IMG/VR virus record: IMGVR_UViG_3300031787_000406
Span: 1-36,230 of that record
DNA from: a virus
Reading direction: 5' to 3' (one strand)
DNA length: 36,230 nt
Part shown: positions 6,175-12,760 of the stretch, in pieces
Layout of the letters: every line of letters starts with the position of its first letter
Position numbering within the stretch: position 1 is the stretch's first letter
The notes under the pieces: model-generated
The model's input: the letters and a program-made list of their open reading frames with translations, nothing else
Database searches by the model: none
Told to the model about the DNA's origin: nothing
Translations under genes and position numbers: made by a program

Positions 6175-6672
6175 TCAGCGGTTAAAATCGTAAACGTTTC
6201 GGAAATCAACCATTGCGGAACGAATGTTGCTAATCTGCTCACGCAATTTTTTCATCTCTTCAATGTTGTGAATTACCTCCTCAACGGTGTAATCAGTCCT
6301 GGGTTGAATCGTGTCGTCTGTCAGGTCAACCAGAATGTCACCATCAATGGTGCAAATTGCAATGTCACGTTTGACGTATTCACAGCCGCATTTGCCAGGA
6401 ACGTCATAAGTGCAATCAACCGTGATCCAAACAAGGGAAAGGCTGATGTCATAAACAAGTCGGAACTTGTCTTCAGCAAGTCGCAACTGCTTTTCAACCT
6501 CGTTGAGCTTTGTCTTGACGGCAACCGTCCATGTCTTGTAGGGATTGTATTTAATTACCTTCTTGCCAATAAATGGCTTGAGTGCTTCTTGCAATGCAAT
6601 CCGACATTCGATTGCTTTCTGATTAACTCGGTTGCGTGTTGCAACCTCCAGTTCCAATTGATTGATTTGCAT
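6175..6672 (-). CDS. Hypothetical protein with coiled-coil-like helices (165 aa)
   Basis: Starts MQINQLELEVATRNRVNQKA. Helical heptad-like stretches (KTKLNEVEKQLRLAEDKF; IHNIEEMKKLREQISNIRSAM) flank a central beta-rich part with a CGC motif (VPGKCGCEYVKRDIAICTIDGD). The start at 6672 is chosen because promoter P6 lies at 6725-6753 and the region before the ATG (CATCACAAAGCC) resembles other starts here. First gene of the P6 unit. Confidence 0.7.
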   Translation of the reverse strand: MQINQLELEVATRNRVNQKAIECRIALQEALKPFIGKKVIKYNPYKTWTVAVKTKLNEVEKQLRLAEDKFRLVYDISLSLVWITVDCTYDVPGKCGCEYVKRDIAICTIDGDILVDLTDDTIQPRTDYTVEEVIHNIEEMKKLREQISNIRSAMVDFRNVYDFNR

Positions 6673-6724
6673 GGCTTTGTGATGTGGTGAAACAATCAGA
6701 CAGGCCATCCCATCCGATAAGTAC

Positions 6725-6771
6725 ATTATACCAGAAGCAATAAGCGCTGTCAAGCCTGCATTCTAGCAGGC
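6725..6771 (-). promoter_or_regulatory. Promoter P6 with upstream inverted repeat
   Basis: TTGACA (6753-6748), 17-bp spacer, TATAAT (6730-6725): a consensus promoter with both elements. The palindrome GCCTGC-N6-GCAGGC (6771-6754) abuts and overlaps the edge of the -35, so it could be an operator or an upstream terminator stem. No TGTTAA boxes are present here. Confidence 0.8.
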
Positions 6772-6958
6772 ATGGCAGAACTTTACAGGCAATACAGCAA
6801 AAATGTATTACAGATTGCCGTGATGTGTTCTGGTGGGCGGTGTCCACAGGAGCCCCAGGAAGGCGGTTGTGACCCGTCCGGCGCCAATGTGACGACAGGC
6901 AGGACGCAGCGTGGTTCCCGAGGCGCCTGGACATCGATCCGAGGCCGATGGGATGCGA
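6772..6958. other. GC-rich intergenic stretch
   Basis: 187 bp between the stop of the gene at 6959-7360 and promoter P6. It holds a run GGCGCCTGG-C-TCGATCCG-GGCC (about 6920-6944) that is similar to one in the 29.8 kb control region. A plus-strand frame across it has low-complexity composition and no ribosome site, so I do not call it a gene. Confidence 0.5.
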
Positions 6959-7360
6959 TCAGTCGGCGGATGCGCCGAGATCCTCCCCGGCTCGCAATCT
7001 ATGTGCAATCTCTCTCACAACCGTATCGTGCATTTGATTTGCTTTGTCATCAGCATCCATCTCTGCAATCTGCCATTGTGATTCAAATCGAACCTGCCTA
7101 CTGACGTCTGCATCGTAGTAACGAGTATCGTTTTGATCAGCATGAAATGCCATTGTTTCAAAAAAGCGGTTGTGACCGATTTCTTCAAAACCATGTGGAA
7201 TAGTTTGCGATTGCATTAGCCCAACCGTGCTAACAACAATGGCGTAATCGTTATACCTTATCAAGGTATTGCGATGAAATAAGCATTTTCTGGCAAGAAT
7301 GAAATGTCCAGGCCAGCCACGTTCTTCAATTGTCAGACCATCTTTTAGTCGAATCCTCAT
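6959..7360 (-). CDS. Conserved phage/plasmid protein with RGWPGHF and IVVSTVG motifs (133 aa)
   Basis: The order RGWPGHFILARKCLFHRNTL, YAIVVSTVG, EEIGHNRFFETMAF, DADVS, FESQW and NQMHDTVV is characteristic of a domain shared by many phage and plasmid hypothetical proteins. I recognise the pattern but not a demonstrated function. Length fits the family. The ATG overlaps the stop of the 47-aa gene upstream. The 3' end carries a perfect TCGGCG-CATC-CGCCGA stem (6963-6978). Confidence 0.8.
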   Translation of the reverse strand: MRIRLKDGLTIEERGWPGHFILARKCLFHRNTLIRYNDYAIVVSTVGLMQSQTIPHGFEEIGHNRFFETMAFHADQNDTRYYDADVSRQVRFESQWQIAEMDADDKANQMHDTVVREIAHRLRAGEDLGASAD

Positions 7361-7500
7361 CGTGAAAACTCCTTGATTTGTTGAATTGCATCGTTGGCCT
7401 GCAGGATCATTTTCCTGCTGTTACATGAAATGCTGCTGCCTTTGTACTTAAGCCACCAGCATTCACGTTCAAACTCTTGCTCAATCTTCGTTTTCGTCAT
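7357..7500 (-). CDS. Hypothetical small protein (47 aa)
   Basis: A 47-residue frame starting MTKTKIEQEFERECWWLK and ending AIQQIKEFSR. Its stop overlaps the ATG of the next gene in an ATGA-like arrangement, and its start lies within the last 20 bp of the preceding gene, both signs of a real coupled gene. AAATTACA precedes the ATG. Mostly helical; function unknown. Confidence 0.6.
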   Translation of the reverse strand: MTKTKIEQEFERECWWLKYKGSSISCNSRKMILQANDAIQQIKEFSR

Positions 7501-7741
7501 TGTAATTTACTGAGTGAAATTGAAACGGCGCTCCGGCCAGGGCTGAATCAGAAATCCTCCTGCGATTGAAACGATCTTCGTGAATGCGATACCTTCCTGG
7601 TTTTGTAAATTCCCACAAAAAGCCTTCTGTGCATCTCGCAACGTTTGCAACATGCGCAAGGCCGTTGTAACCATCGGGAGCAGCAATTGCACCAATCCAT
7701 TCCCATCCATCGGGAAGAATGTGAGGATGATACTCAGTCAT
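7481..7741 (-). CDS. Hypothetical protein (86 aa)
   Basis: Starts MTEYHPHILPDGWEWIGAIA. The LPDGWEW motif and a C-terminal basic patch (RFNRRRISDSA) are visible. Its start overlaps the end of the gene at 7734-8108 by 8 bp and its 3' end overlaps the 47-aa gene by 20 bp, so all four genes here look like one compact operon from the promoter at 8481-8509. Confidence 0.68.
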   Translation of the reverse strand: MTEYHPHILPDGWEWIGAIAAPDGYNGLAHVANVARCTEGFLWEFTKPGRYRIHEDRFNRRRISDSALAGAPFQFHSVNYNDENED

Positions 7742-8108
7742 TGTTTTGACGATTGAGGAAGAAGTAGTAATTGCATTGAGTATGCCTTAGCCAATCAAGA
7801 ACAGAGGCAGGTGAAATTGTTCCACCGCCATTCTTGTAAAGCCATTTGGCATCGTCGTCTGGCATACGCATCGTAAATTCATCTAGCCTTTCAACGCAAT
7901 TATCAGCAATTTCTTCAAGCTGGCTATCCGTCAATTCAGCAAGATCATCTTGCATTGTGGTTAGCCACTCGTAATCTGGATGCTCGTAATAGCGCTTGAA
8001 CACCTCAGGATAAAAATCATTCTCGTGGCAAACTTGCAATGCGTTGCTCAGATCCTCGATGAATCGTTTACGAGATTCTTGCAAATGCTTCGCTCTATCG
8101 TATGTCAT
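7734..8108 (-). CDS. Hypothetical acidic protein (124 aa)
   Basis: Starts MTYDRAKHLQESRKRF; the ATG at 8108 has a strong Shine-Dalgarno (GGGAGGAGTGAG) and lies just after the upstream stop. Long helices (RKRFIEDLSNALQVCHEND; DDLAELTDSQLEEIADNCVERLDEF) dominate, with a Trp/Tyr-rich end (DWLRHTQCNYYFFL). No family recognised. Confidence 0.7.
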   Translation of the reverse strand: MTYDRAKHLQESRKRFIEDLSNALQVCHENDFYPEVFKRYYEHPDYEWLTTMQDDLAELTDSQLEEIADNCVERLDEFTMRMPDDDAKWLYKNGGGTISPASVLDWLRHTQCNYYFFLNRQNND

Positions 8109-8109
8109 C

Positions 8110-8442
8110 TCACTCCTCCCACGGCAGATTCTCCATCTGCTCGCAAATGTCATTAGCAAGCTCGTTGCAATTAGAGCGCTTCATGACGGTTGTAGTTGCC
8201 CAGTGCGCGAAACTGTAAGCAGCCCCCATGCAACTATTGTCGCCAGTCTGGTAGTTCCATTCCAGCTCGTCAGATTCTTTGTCGTATCGAAATCCGATTG
8301 TAACTTCGATGCCGGGCTTTTCACCGTCGCCCGTCTCAACAAGTGTATCGCTTCCGATTTGCTTCTTGATTGCTTTGAAAAAATCCACAAAGGATTGTTT
8401 TTCACGCTGAATTGCATTCTTGGTGACTGTGTTGTTTTTCAT
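8110..8442 (-). CDS. Hypothetical protein (110 aa)
   Basis: Starts MKNNTVTKNAIQREKQ. An in-frame ATG at 8490 is rejected because it overlaps the -10 element. The C-terminal half (AYSFAHWATTTVMKRSNCNELANDICEQM) resembles the end of other phage hypothetical proteins with a conserved HWA motif. First gene of the unit from the promoter at 8481-8509. Confidence 0.65.
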   Translation of the reverse strand: MKNNTVTKNAIQREKQSFVDFFKAIKKQIGSDTLVETGDGEKPGIEVTIGFRYDKESDELEWNYQTGDNSCMGAAYSFAHWATTTVMKRSNCNELANDICEQMENLPWEE

Positions 8443-8480
8443 GGGAGTAATTTGATGGTCCGGCTGCTGCCGGTTTTTAC

Positions 8481-8520
8481 AGGATAGCATGGTGCCGAAA
8501 GCCTGTCAACCTCCGGCACC
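8481..8520 (-). promoter_or_regulatory. Promoter whose -35 sits in a hairpin loop
   Basis: TTGACA (8509-8504), 17-bp spacer, TATCCT (8486-8481). The -35 lies inside the loop of a perfect 7-bp inverted repeat GGTGCCG (8520-8514) / CGGCACC (8497-8491). Read-through RNA from the gene at 8538-9242 could fold the hairpin, while RNA starting at this promoter would not contain it. Confidence 0.72.
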
Positions 8521-8537
8521 TAGAAGATTTCTAAGTA

Positions 8538-9242
8538 TTAAGCTGCCGTAACTTGCTCCTCGACTTGAACGTATTCCATCAGCTTTGGCTTGACTTTACG
8601 GAAATACGAATTGAGAACATCGCGCAAGGAAGATGTATTCTGCTTTTTCAGATCGTTTGCAATAATGTGATGCCAGAACATCGTGCGACCAGAACCACGC
8701 AGAGCTGTATTGATAAACGATCCGAAGTAGTATTCTTCTTCGATGTGCGACCAAACGTGATCCAGGCTGCTGTCATTGAAACGACAGGAAAAACAATCAC
8801 CTGCCTCCGGTTCGATACCGTTTTTCAGCGCCCACTTGATGTAACCATCAACAAACTTTTTAACCTTTTTGTCGAGAAGTTTCTTGCGGGCCACGATGTC
8901 ATCTGTTTTATTGATTGCATCAACCGGCTGGCCAGATGAATCAATCTTGATGCCATCGTAAAATGGAATCCTATCGCTGTATCCGACACTGTAAAGATAC
9001 CAGATACCACGCTCCTGTGAAATACGGGCGGGTGTAAATTCTTTGAGCCTGGCTTTCGTAGTAACGGTTTGCCAGCCGCCAGTGTTCAGCTCAAATGTAT
9101 TGTCGTTGAAAACTTTTATGATGTCCGTATTGTGAAGCTTGACCAGGAAAACATCATCCTCCTTGCGAAGGTATGTATTATTTGCAAGCTTTTTCGTTTC
9201 TCGCTTGCCAAGTGCATAGATGCACTTATCGTAAGTAAGCAT
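8538..9242 (-). CDS. Conserved phage protein with GGWQTVTTKARL motif (234 aa)
   Basis: The N-terminal half has LHNTDIIKVFNDNTFELNTG, GGWQTVTTKARLKEF and ERGIWYLYSV, a pattern (T-x-x-I-x-x, GGWxTxTTKxRI, WYL) found in phage proteins of unknown function across hosts. A lysine-rich linker (RKKLLDKKVKKF) leads to a C-terminal part with a CFSCRF motif and FWHHIIANDLKK. It is the only gene between the 9.3 kb promoter and the 8.5 kb hairpin. Cytoplasmic, role unknown. Confidence 0.78.
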   Translation of the reverse strand: MLTYDKCIYALGKRETKKLANNTYLRKEDDVFLVKLHNTDIIKVFNDNTFELNTGGWQTVTTKARLKEFTPARISQERGIWYLYSVGYSDRIPFYDGIKIDSSGQPVDAINKTDDIVARKKLLDKKVKKFVDGYIKWALKNGIEPEAGDCFSCRFNDSSLDHVWSHIEEEYYFGSFINTALRGSGRTMFWHHIIANDLKKQNTSSLRDVLNSYFRKVKPKLMEYVQVEEQVTAA

Positions 9243-9263
9243 GGTTTTGTAATTTGAGAAAGG

Positions 9264-9317
9264 GATAAAAAGAAAGCCCCCGCCTCAGCCCCTATTAAAG
9301 GGCAAGGACGGGAGCCT
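9264..9317 (-). terminator. Intrinsic terminator overlapping a promoter
   Basis: On the minus strand GGCTCCCGTCCTTGCCC folds back on GGGGCTGAGGCGGGGGCT with a few mismatches, followed by TTTCTTTTT (9275-9267). It should end transcripts from the unit 10904-9351. The promoter at 9294-9322 is built from the same bases. Confidence 0.75.
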
Positions 9318-9322
9318 GTCAA
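9294..9322 (-). promoter_or_regulatory. Promoter inside the terminator stem
   Basis: TTGACA (9322-9317), 17-bp spacer, TTTAAT (9299-9294). The predicted start near 9287 is inside the 3' arm of the terminator, so transcripts made here lack the 5' arm and escape termination. Drives the gene at 8538-9242. Confidence 0.7.
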
Positions 9323-9350
9323 GTAGCAGAAGCTACAAGGTAGCTAAAGT

Positions 9351-9539
9351 TTACAGAGGCATTACAGGGATCGCACTGCCGCAATTATGGCAGGTCAAGT
9401 AAATGTTTTTTCTGTTGATGACATCTGTTTTGATTCTCCATAGTGGATCCAATGCAAAGCGACTGCGTTTTGTTTTGCAGCACTTGTGGCATATCTTAAA
9501 GAACCCCTCTGTAAATACATATCTGTAGGGTTGATTCAT
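9351..9539 (-). CDS. Putative zinc-ribbon protein (62 aa)
   Basis: Starts MNQPYRYVFTEGFFKICHKC. Two CxxC pairs (CHKC near residue 17 and CHNC near 53) with basic residues between them (KTKRSRFALDPLWRIK) fit a small zinc ribbon, perhaps nucleic-acid binding. The start at 9539, 14 bp after the upstream stop, is preferred; the frame is open further to 9590 but would overlap the neighbour. Ends before the terminator at 9264-9317. Confidence 0.6.
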   Translation of the reverse strand: MNQPYRYVFTEGFFKICHKCCKTKRSRFALDPLWRIKTDVINRKNIYLTCHNCGSAIPVMPL

Positions 9540-9552
9540 GCCGGCAACAATG

Positions 9553-9765
9553 TCAGCCAGCCTCAGACTCGTTGATCTGCTCGTCATCAATACTTTCCTT
9601 GACTTGTTTGTAGAGTTTTTTGATTATCTCTCTGCACTTTTGCCATGATTCTTGCTTAAGTGGTTCTTTTCCATCGCCAAGCATTTCGACAAATGTATTG
9701 CCGGAATGATACATGAAGCGCAATGAAACCATGATCACACGCTTTTCGGTATTGCTCAGAGCCAT
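9553..9765 (-). CDS. Hypothetical small protein (70 aa)
   Basis: Starts MALSNTEKRVIMVSLRFMYH and is helical and lysine-rich in its second half (KCREIIKKLYKQVKESIDDEQ). Its start overlaps the end of the upstream gene by 10 bp. Part of a five-to-six-gene overlapping run from the promoter at 10927-10955. Not recognised. Confidence 0.65.
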   Translation of the reverse strand: MALSNTEKRVIMVSLRFMYHSGNTFVEMLGDGKEPLKQESWQKCREIIKKLYKQVKESIDDEQINESEAG

Positions 9766-9953
9766 TGAATTACAGCTCCGTCGATTTGCCAGGTCTTTTC
9801 GCCAATCTTGTCATCAAGAAAATGGAACCTCAATCCATTTTCAAGCGTGATGTACTGACCAGTGCGGCCAATGACTTGTGTTTTCTCCAGGGGCTGCCCA
9901 GGAAAGAGAACGGCCATTGAATGGCCGCTCTCCGGTTTCTGAACTTCAATCAT
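9756..9953 (-). CDS. Hypothetical small beta-rich protein (65 aa)
   Basis: Starts MIEVQKPESGHSMAVLF; the body (VIGRTGQYITLENGLRFHFL, KTWQIDGAVIQWL) alternates beta strands and turns, as in a small barrel. Its ATG overlaps the stop of the upstream gene by 4 bp. Function unknown. Confidence 0.65.
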   Translation of the reverse strand: MIEVQKPESGHSMAVLFPGQPLEKTQVIGRTGQYITLENGLRFHFLDDKIGEKTWQIDGAVIQWL

Positions 9954-10132
9954 TGCGATGAATTGGTTTCGCCAAACGTAGAATACTTGGCAACGATGTC
10001 AGGGAATGCGTCGCAGATGCGTTGATAGTTCTGCGGATCTGCTGCAATCATGGCATCCGCCAAACGCGAAACAAAATTGCCGCCGTGTTGACGCATGTTT
10101 TCGACGAGTTGAAACTTGGTGTCTTGGTTCAT
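9950..10132 (-). CDS. Small conserved phage protein with GGNFVSRLADAM motif (60 aa)
   Basis: Reads MRQHGGNFVSRLADAMIAAD, then NYQRICDAFPDIVAKY. The pattern M-x-x-x-GGxFVxxLAxA...ADPxNxxxIxxAFP...Y is recurrent in short phage proteins of unknown role. ATGA-type overlap with the upstream gene; helical throughout. Confidence 0.7.
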   Translation of the reverse strand: MNQDTKFQLVENMRQHGGNFVSRLADAMIAADPQNYQRICDAFPDIVAKYSTFGETNSSQ

Positions 10133-10434
10133 TTCTGGGAAGAATTGTTGGAAATCATTTCACGGAAAGTAATTTTCTTTCCGTCATCATCGAATCCAGT
10201 GGATTCCATGAGCTTGTCCTTAAGCTGTTTAGCCTGTTCCATTTGATTTGCAAGCAACTGCATTTTGATGCCTGCAATCATTAAGTGCTCGTTAATACCA
10301 AATGGCCAAAAGCGCTTGCGACGCATCACACCGCGATGAACTTTGGCAGCCTCTTTTTCAATGTCGCTTGCATATGAATGCAGCAACGAATGAATTACGG
10401 CGATCTCGTAGGTGTAAAGCTCGGGAACTTTCAT
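10129..10434 (-). CDS. Hypothetical helical protein (101 aa)
   Basis: Starts MKVPELYTYEIAVIHSLL with an ATGA overlap with the upstream stop. A basic segment (HRGVMRRKRFWPFGINEHL) separates two helical parts; the second is rich in Gln/Lys (LANQMEQAKQLKDKLME). Could bind nucleic acid, but no family is recognised. Confidence 0.66.
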   Translation of the reverse strand: MKVPELYTYEIAVIHSLLHSYASDIEKEAAKVHRGVMRRKRFWPFGINEHLMIAGIKMQLLANQMEQAKQLKDKLMESTGFDDDGKKITFREMISNNSSQK

Positions 10435-10904
10435 TTCAGGTACTGCTTGTAATTGCCAAGGAGACAAAGATCCATGAGATCATTAAACTCAACGGAATCA
10501 ATACTGCCGCCGCCGTAATCATCAGTTTTGCAAATGAGAAAACATTTCTGATGATACGGACCAACATTGTGCAGATAACCTTTGTTTTCTGCAAGTGGAT
10601 TGTCTTTGTTAAGCCATCGCATACAAAGGATCTGAATAGGAGCCATTGGGCTTCGCTCCCATTTATCCCTTGCTGCAATGTCGCAATACAGCGGCGTGAA
10701 GTAACTACCAAGCTCTCCGACGATCCATGCGTAGTAATGACCCACGGGAGCATCGTTAAGCTTTCGCCTGTCATGAATGGCGATGTCAGACCAGTTGTGC
10801 CGAACGTAATGCTCGGCTTCCATAATCATCCTGTCATGTAACGACCCATACGGAAGCTTGGGCCGGATTTTTTCAAGTTGCTGGGTGGAGACGAGGACAG
10901 ACAT
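10431..10904 (-). CDS. Hypothetical protein (157 aa), first gene of its unit
   Basis: Starts MSVLVSTQQLEKIRPKLPYG. The ATG at 10904 has CAAGGATCT before it and lies just after the predicted transcript start; the alternative ATG at 10928 falls in the -10. Features are HDRMIMEAEHYV, an aromatic stretch (GHYYAWIVGELGSYFTPLYCD) and a Cys/His-containing region (HNVGPYHQKCFLICKTDD). No function assigned. Confidence 0.68.
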   Translation of the reverse strand: MSVLVSTQQLEKIRPKLPYGSLHDRMIMEAEHYVRHNWSDIAIHDRRKLNDAPVGHYYAWIVGELGSYFTPLYCDIAARDKWERSPMAPIQILCMRWLNKDNPLAENKGYLHNVGPYHQKCFLICKTDDYGGGSIDSVEFNDLMDLCLLGNYKQYLK

Positions 10905-10926
10905 AGATCCTTGCGAGGACTCTGGC

Positions 10927-10955
10927 ATCCTACCACGTCCAAATCCCTATGGCAA
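10927..10955 (-). promoter_or_regulatory. Promoter for the 10904-9351 unit
   Basis: TTGCCA (10955-10950), 17-bp spacer, TAGGAT (10932-10927). It lies in the short gap between the gene at 10975-11514 and the gene at 10431-10904. Confidence 0.6.
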
Positions 10956-10974
10956 GGGCGAGCGTCACAGAGAT

Positions 10975-11514
10975 TTACGCAGGCAATGGCTGCAACCTGA
11001 GCGACGGAAACAGCTTGCGATTTGAAAGGCGATGCCAGTTTTGTACGACCTGTGGCAATGTATCAAAAGGTTCGGTCATAACGTTTCCCGATTTCGTGTA
11101 GGGACATATCCAGTCAGCAACCGTATTGTTAATATAGATCAACGGAAAGTCATGCCTTGTGCCAATCCAAATTGCACCAGTATCAATCGGCTTGTTTCCT
11201 GAACAACGAACAAAAGGATAGAAGCCGCCTTCTATTGCCTGTTCGATCTGACAATAAATACCACCCCATCCAAATTGATTGATCTCCTCCAGGATTTCAG
11301 TGAACTCCTGCCGTGATGTAGTCCGAAGCTTTGCGTGTTTCTGGATGTCAAGCTCTGTATTGTACCAGCGCTTAAACCTTATGACATACTTTCTACCCTG
11401 GCAAATTGCCTGCTTGCATAGTGCCAGTCTGTTGTCGGTCTGGGCTTTTGAAAAAACAGGCCAACCGTACTTATTTAATTGTTCGTAATGTTTTTTGCTC
11501 TGGTAGTTTGCCAA
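10975..11514 (-). CDS. Hypothetical protein (179 aa)
   Basis: Starts MANYQSKKHYEQLNKYGW. N-terminal basic helices (CKQAICQGRKYVIRFKRWY; RTTSRQEFTEILEEI) precede a mixed region with FVRCSGNKPIDTGAIW and IGTRHDFPLIYINN. The latter resembles GTWHHAPVIAWNN in the gene at 5529-6002. Overlaps the upstream gene by 40 bp. Function unknown. Confidence 0.66.
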   Translation of the reverse strand: MANYQSKKHYEQLNKYGWPVFSKAQTDNRLALCKQAICQGRKYVIRFKRWYNTELDIQKHAKLRTTSRQEFTEILEEINQFGWGGIYCQIEQAIEGGFYPFVRCSGNKPIDTGAIWIGTRHDFPLIYINNTVADWICPYTKSGNVMTEPFDTLPQVVQNWHRLSNRKLFPSLRLQPLPA

Positions 11515-12017
11515 GGTCTTGACGCAATGAATGGCGTTTTTTTCTCATAGGCTTTTACCTCTCTCAAGATTGGATCTTTGACAACCAGGAGAGAAAGCAA
11601 AAATGAATGAGTCTTAGCATTGTAGCGATTGACCTCAACGCCATCAAGCCATAATAAAATCTCTTGCGACTTTCTGGCGCAGTCAATCCAATACTTCCTG
11701 TGTGAAATAGCTTCCTGTTGCTGAATTGTCTTGGCAACCATGCCAGATACAGGACAGATAAATTCAAGTCTTCCAGGTGCCCCATAGCCACGAACTGTAT
11801 AGAACTTATACCAGATGAATGCAGCTCTGCGTTTTGCCTTTTCAAGTTGAAACCAGAATTTCATTCTGATTGTATGCAATGCCCTGTGCCTCCATTGATT
11901 TGTGCCAATCCATGGTTTCTTTTCTTGTTTAACTCGCTCTCTTGAAATTAGCGTGATCTTATACGGGAATGACTTGGCCCCTGGTCTCTTCCTGGCCACT
12001 TGCCCCAAACACCACAT
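11475..12017 (-). CDS. Hypothetical basic protein (180 aa)
   Basis: Starts MWCLGQVARKRPGAKSFPYK at 12017; the frame stays open upstream to 12167, but that part is proline/alanine-rich with no ribosome site and I take it as non-coding. The protein is strongly basic with aromatic clusters (MKFWFQLEKAKRRAAFIWYK) and an Ile/Leu-rich segment (QEILLWLDGVEVN). No Shine-Dalgarno is visible. Not recognised. Confidence 0.55.
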   Translation of the reverse strand: MWCLGQVARKRPGAKSFPYKITLISRERVKQEKKPWIGTNQWRHRALHTIRMKFWFQLEKAKRRAAFIWYKFYTVRGYGAPGRLEFICPVSGMVAKTIQQQEAISHRKYWIDCARKSQEILLWLDGVEVNRYNAKTHSFLLSLLVVKDPILREVKAYEKKTPFIASRPWQTTRAKNITNN

Positions 12018-12188
12018 AGATCTAGGATACAGCAATGGAATCCTCGTATCACTACCTGATTCACCGGCCGGGCAAGCCTCCAATCTGGGGGCTGCTGCGC
12101 CGGTGGAACTGGGGGGCGGGATCCCCACTGGATCACCTTGCAAGGCTGTATCCAGACTCAACAACAATCACAATCACAAAAATCAACA

Positions 12189-12476
12189 ATGTTCCCACTT
12201 ACGGATCAAGAGAAAGAAGAAACGCAACGCGATCTGGTGGCACTACTGGAATCGCTGAACAGCTCGGCCGAACTGCTGTCAGAATTTATTGAAGCCCTCC
12301 GCAATCGCGCAATTGGACTTGACAAGGAAACAGAGCAAGCACTGCGTAAGCCAATTAACAGAATTGGTTCCCTTGGCTTTCAATTAAACCTAACCCAGTA
12401 CAAGGCACGAAACTTCAAGGAACGGCAATTCACAATGGAAGTCCAGGGGATCGAACCCTGCTCAGGCGAATTATGA
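12189..12476 (+). CDS. Hypothetical helical protein overlapping a tRNA (95 aa)
   Basis: Plus-strand frame starting MFPLTDQEKEETQRDLVALL, with helical heptad-like repeats (LLESLNSSAELLSEFIEAL) and a Lys/Arg-rich end. Its last 13 codons run antisense through the tRNA at 12436-12508, so the C-terminus MEVQGIEPCSGEL is tRNA-derived. Either the tRNA was inserted into the gene end or the frame is partly spurious. Divergent from the gene at 11475-12017 and 171 bp away. No Shine-Dalgarno seen. Confidence 0.5.
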   Translation: MFPLTDQEKEETQRDLVALLESLNSSAELLSEFIEALRNRAIGLDKETEQALRKPINRIGSLGFQLNLTQYKARNFKERQFTMEVQGIEPCSGEL

Positions 12477-12508
12477 GTTCGCTGCATTCACCAGATTGCT
12501 AGACTTCC
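12436..12508 (-). tRNA. tRNA-Met or tRNA-Ile2 (anticodon CAT)
   Basis: A full 73-nt cloverleaf reads on the minus strand: acceptor GGAAGTC/GACTTCC, D-arm with GG in the loop, anticodon arm GCGAA-CTCATAA-TTCGC (anticodon CAT), variable CTGAG, T-arm CAGGG-TTCGATC-CCCTG, discriminator A. CCA is not encoded. The anticodon fits methionine or, if C34 is modified to lysidine, isoleucine AUA. Likely compensates codon supply during infection. Confidence 0.92.
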
Positions 12509-12529
12509 GCAAATCAACCATAGCAGATC

Positions 12530-12760
12530 ATGAAACTTGTCCGCTGTGAACGTTGTGGAGCCAAGTGGATCAACGATCTGCACTACTGGGCAACCGGCAA
12601 GCCAGGATCAGAACTGGATCTCGCTGGCCTGGTTTGCAATCGGGTGAATGACGATCGCTGCCCCAATCCCATGAAAGGCCAGACCGGTGGGGACACCTGG
12701 GAAGCCCGAGCTGCGCGGATGGTTTCGCTGGCGCCCCCTGACAGCCCTGAGGGGGCCTAG
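12530..12760 (+). CDS. Conserved cyanophage-type zinc-binding protein (76 aa)
   Basis: Starts MKLVRCERCGAKWINDLHYW. Cysteines at CERC, LVCN and DRCPNP make a plausible zinc site. The order RCxxC, WATGKPGSELDLAGLVCN and CPNP-KGQTGGDTWE looks like a family I have seen in picocyanobacterial phages, function unknown. Converges with the minus-strand gene at 12757-12951, whose stop overlaps by 4 bp. Second gene of a short plus-strand block. Confidence 0.72.
   Translation: MKLVRCERCGAKWINDLHYWATGKPGSELDLAGLVCNRVNDDRCPNPMKGQTGGDTWEARAARMVSLAPPDSPEGA

Noticed and set aside
6127-6690. 187-aa plus-strand frame
   Set aside because: Antisense shadow of the minus-strand genes at 6033-6672, which have promoter P6 and better starts.
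6772-7104. 110-aa plus-strand frame starting in the 6.8 kb intergenic stretch
   Set aside because: It overlaps a well-recognised minus-strand gene, has low-complexity composition and no ribosome site.
10302-10841. 179-aa plus-strand frame
   Set aside because: Antisense shadow of the minus-strand genes at 10129-10904, which show start/stop overlaps and a promoter.
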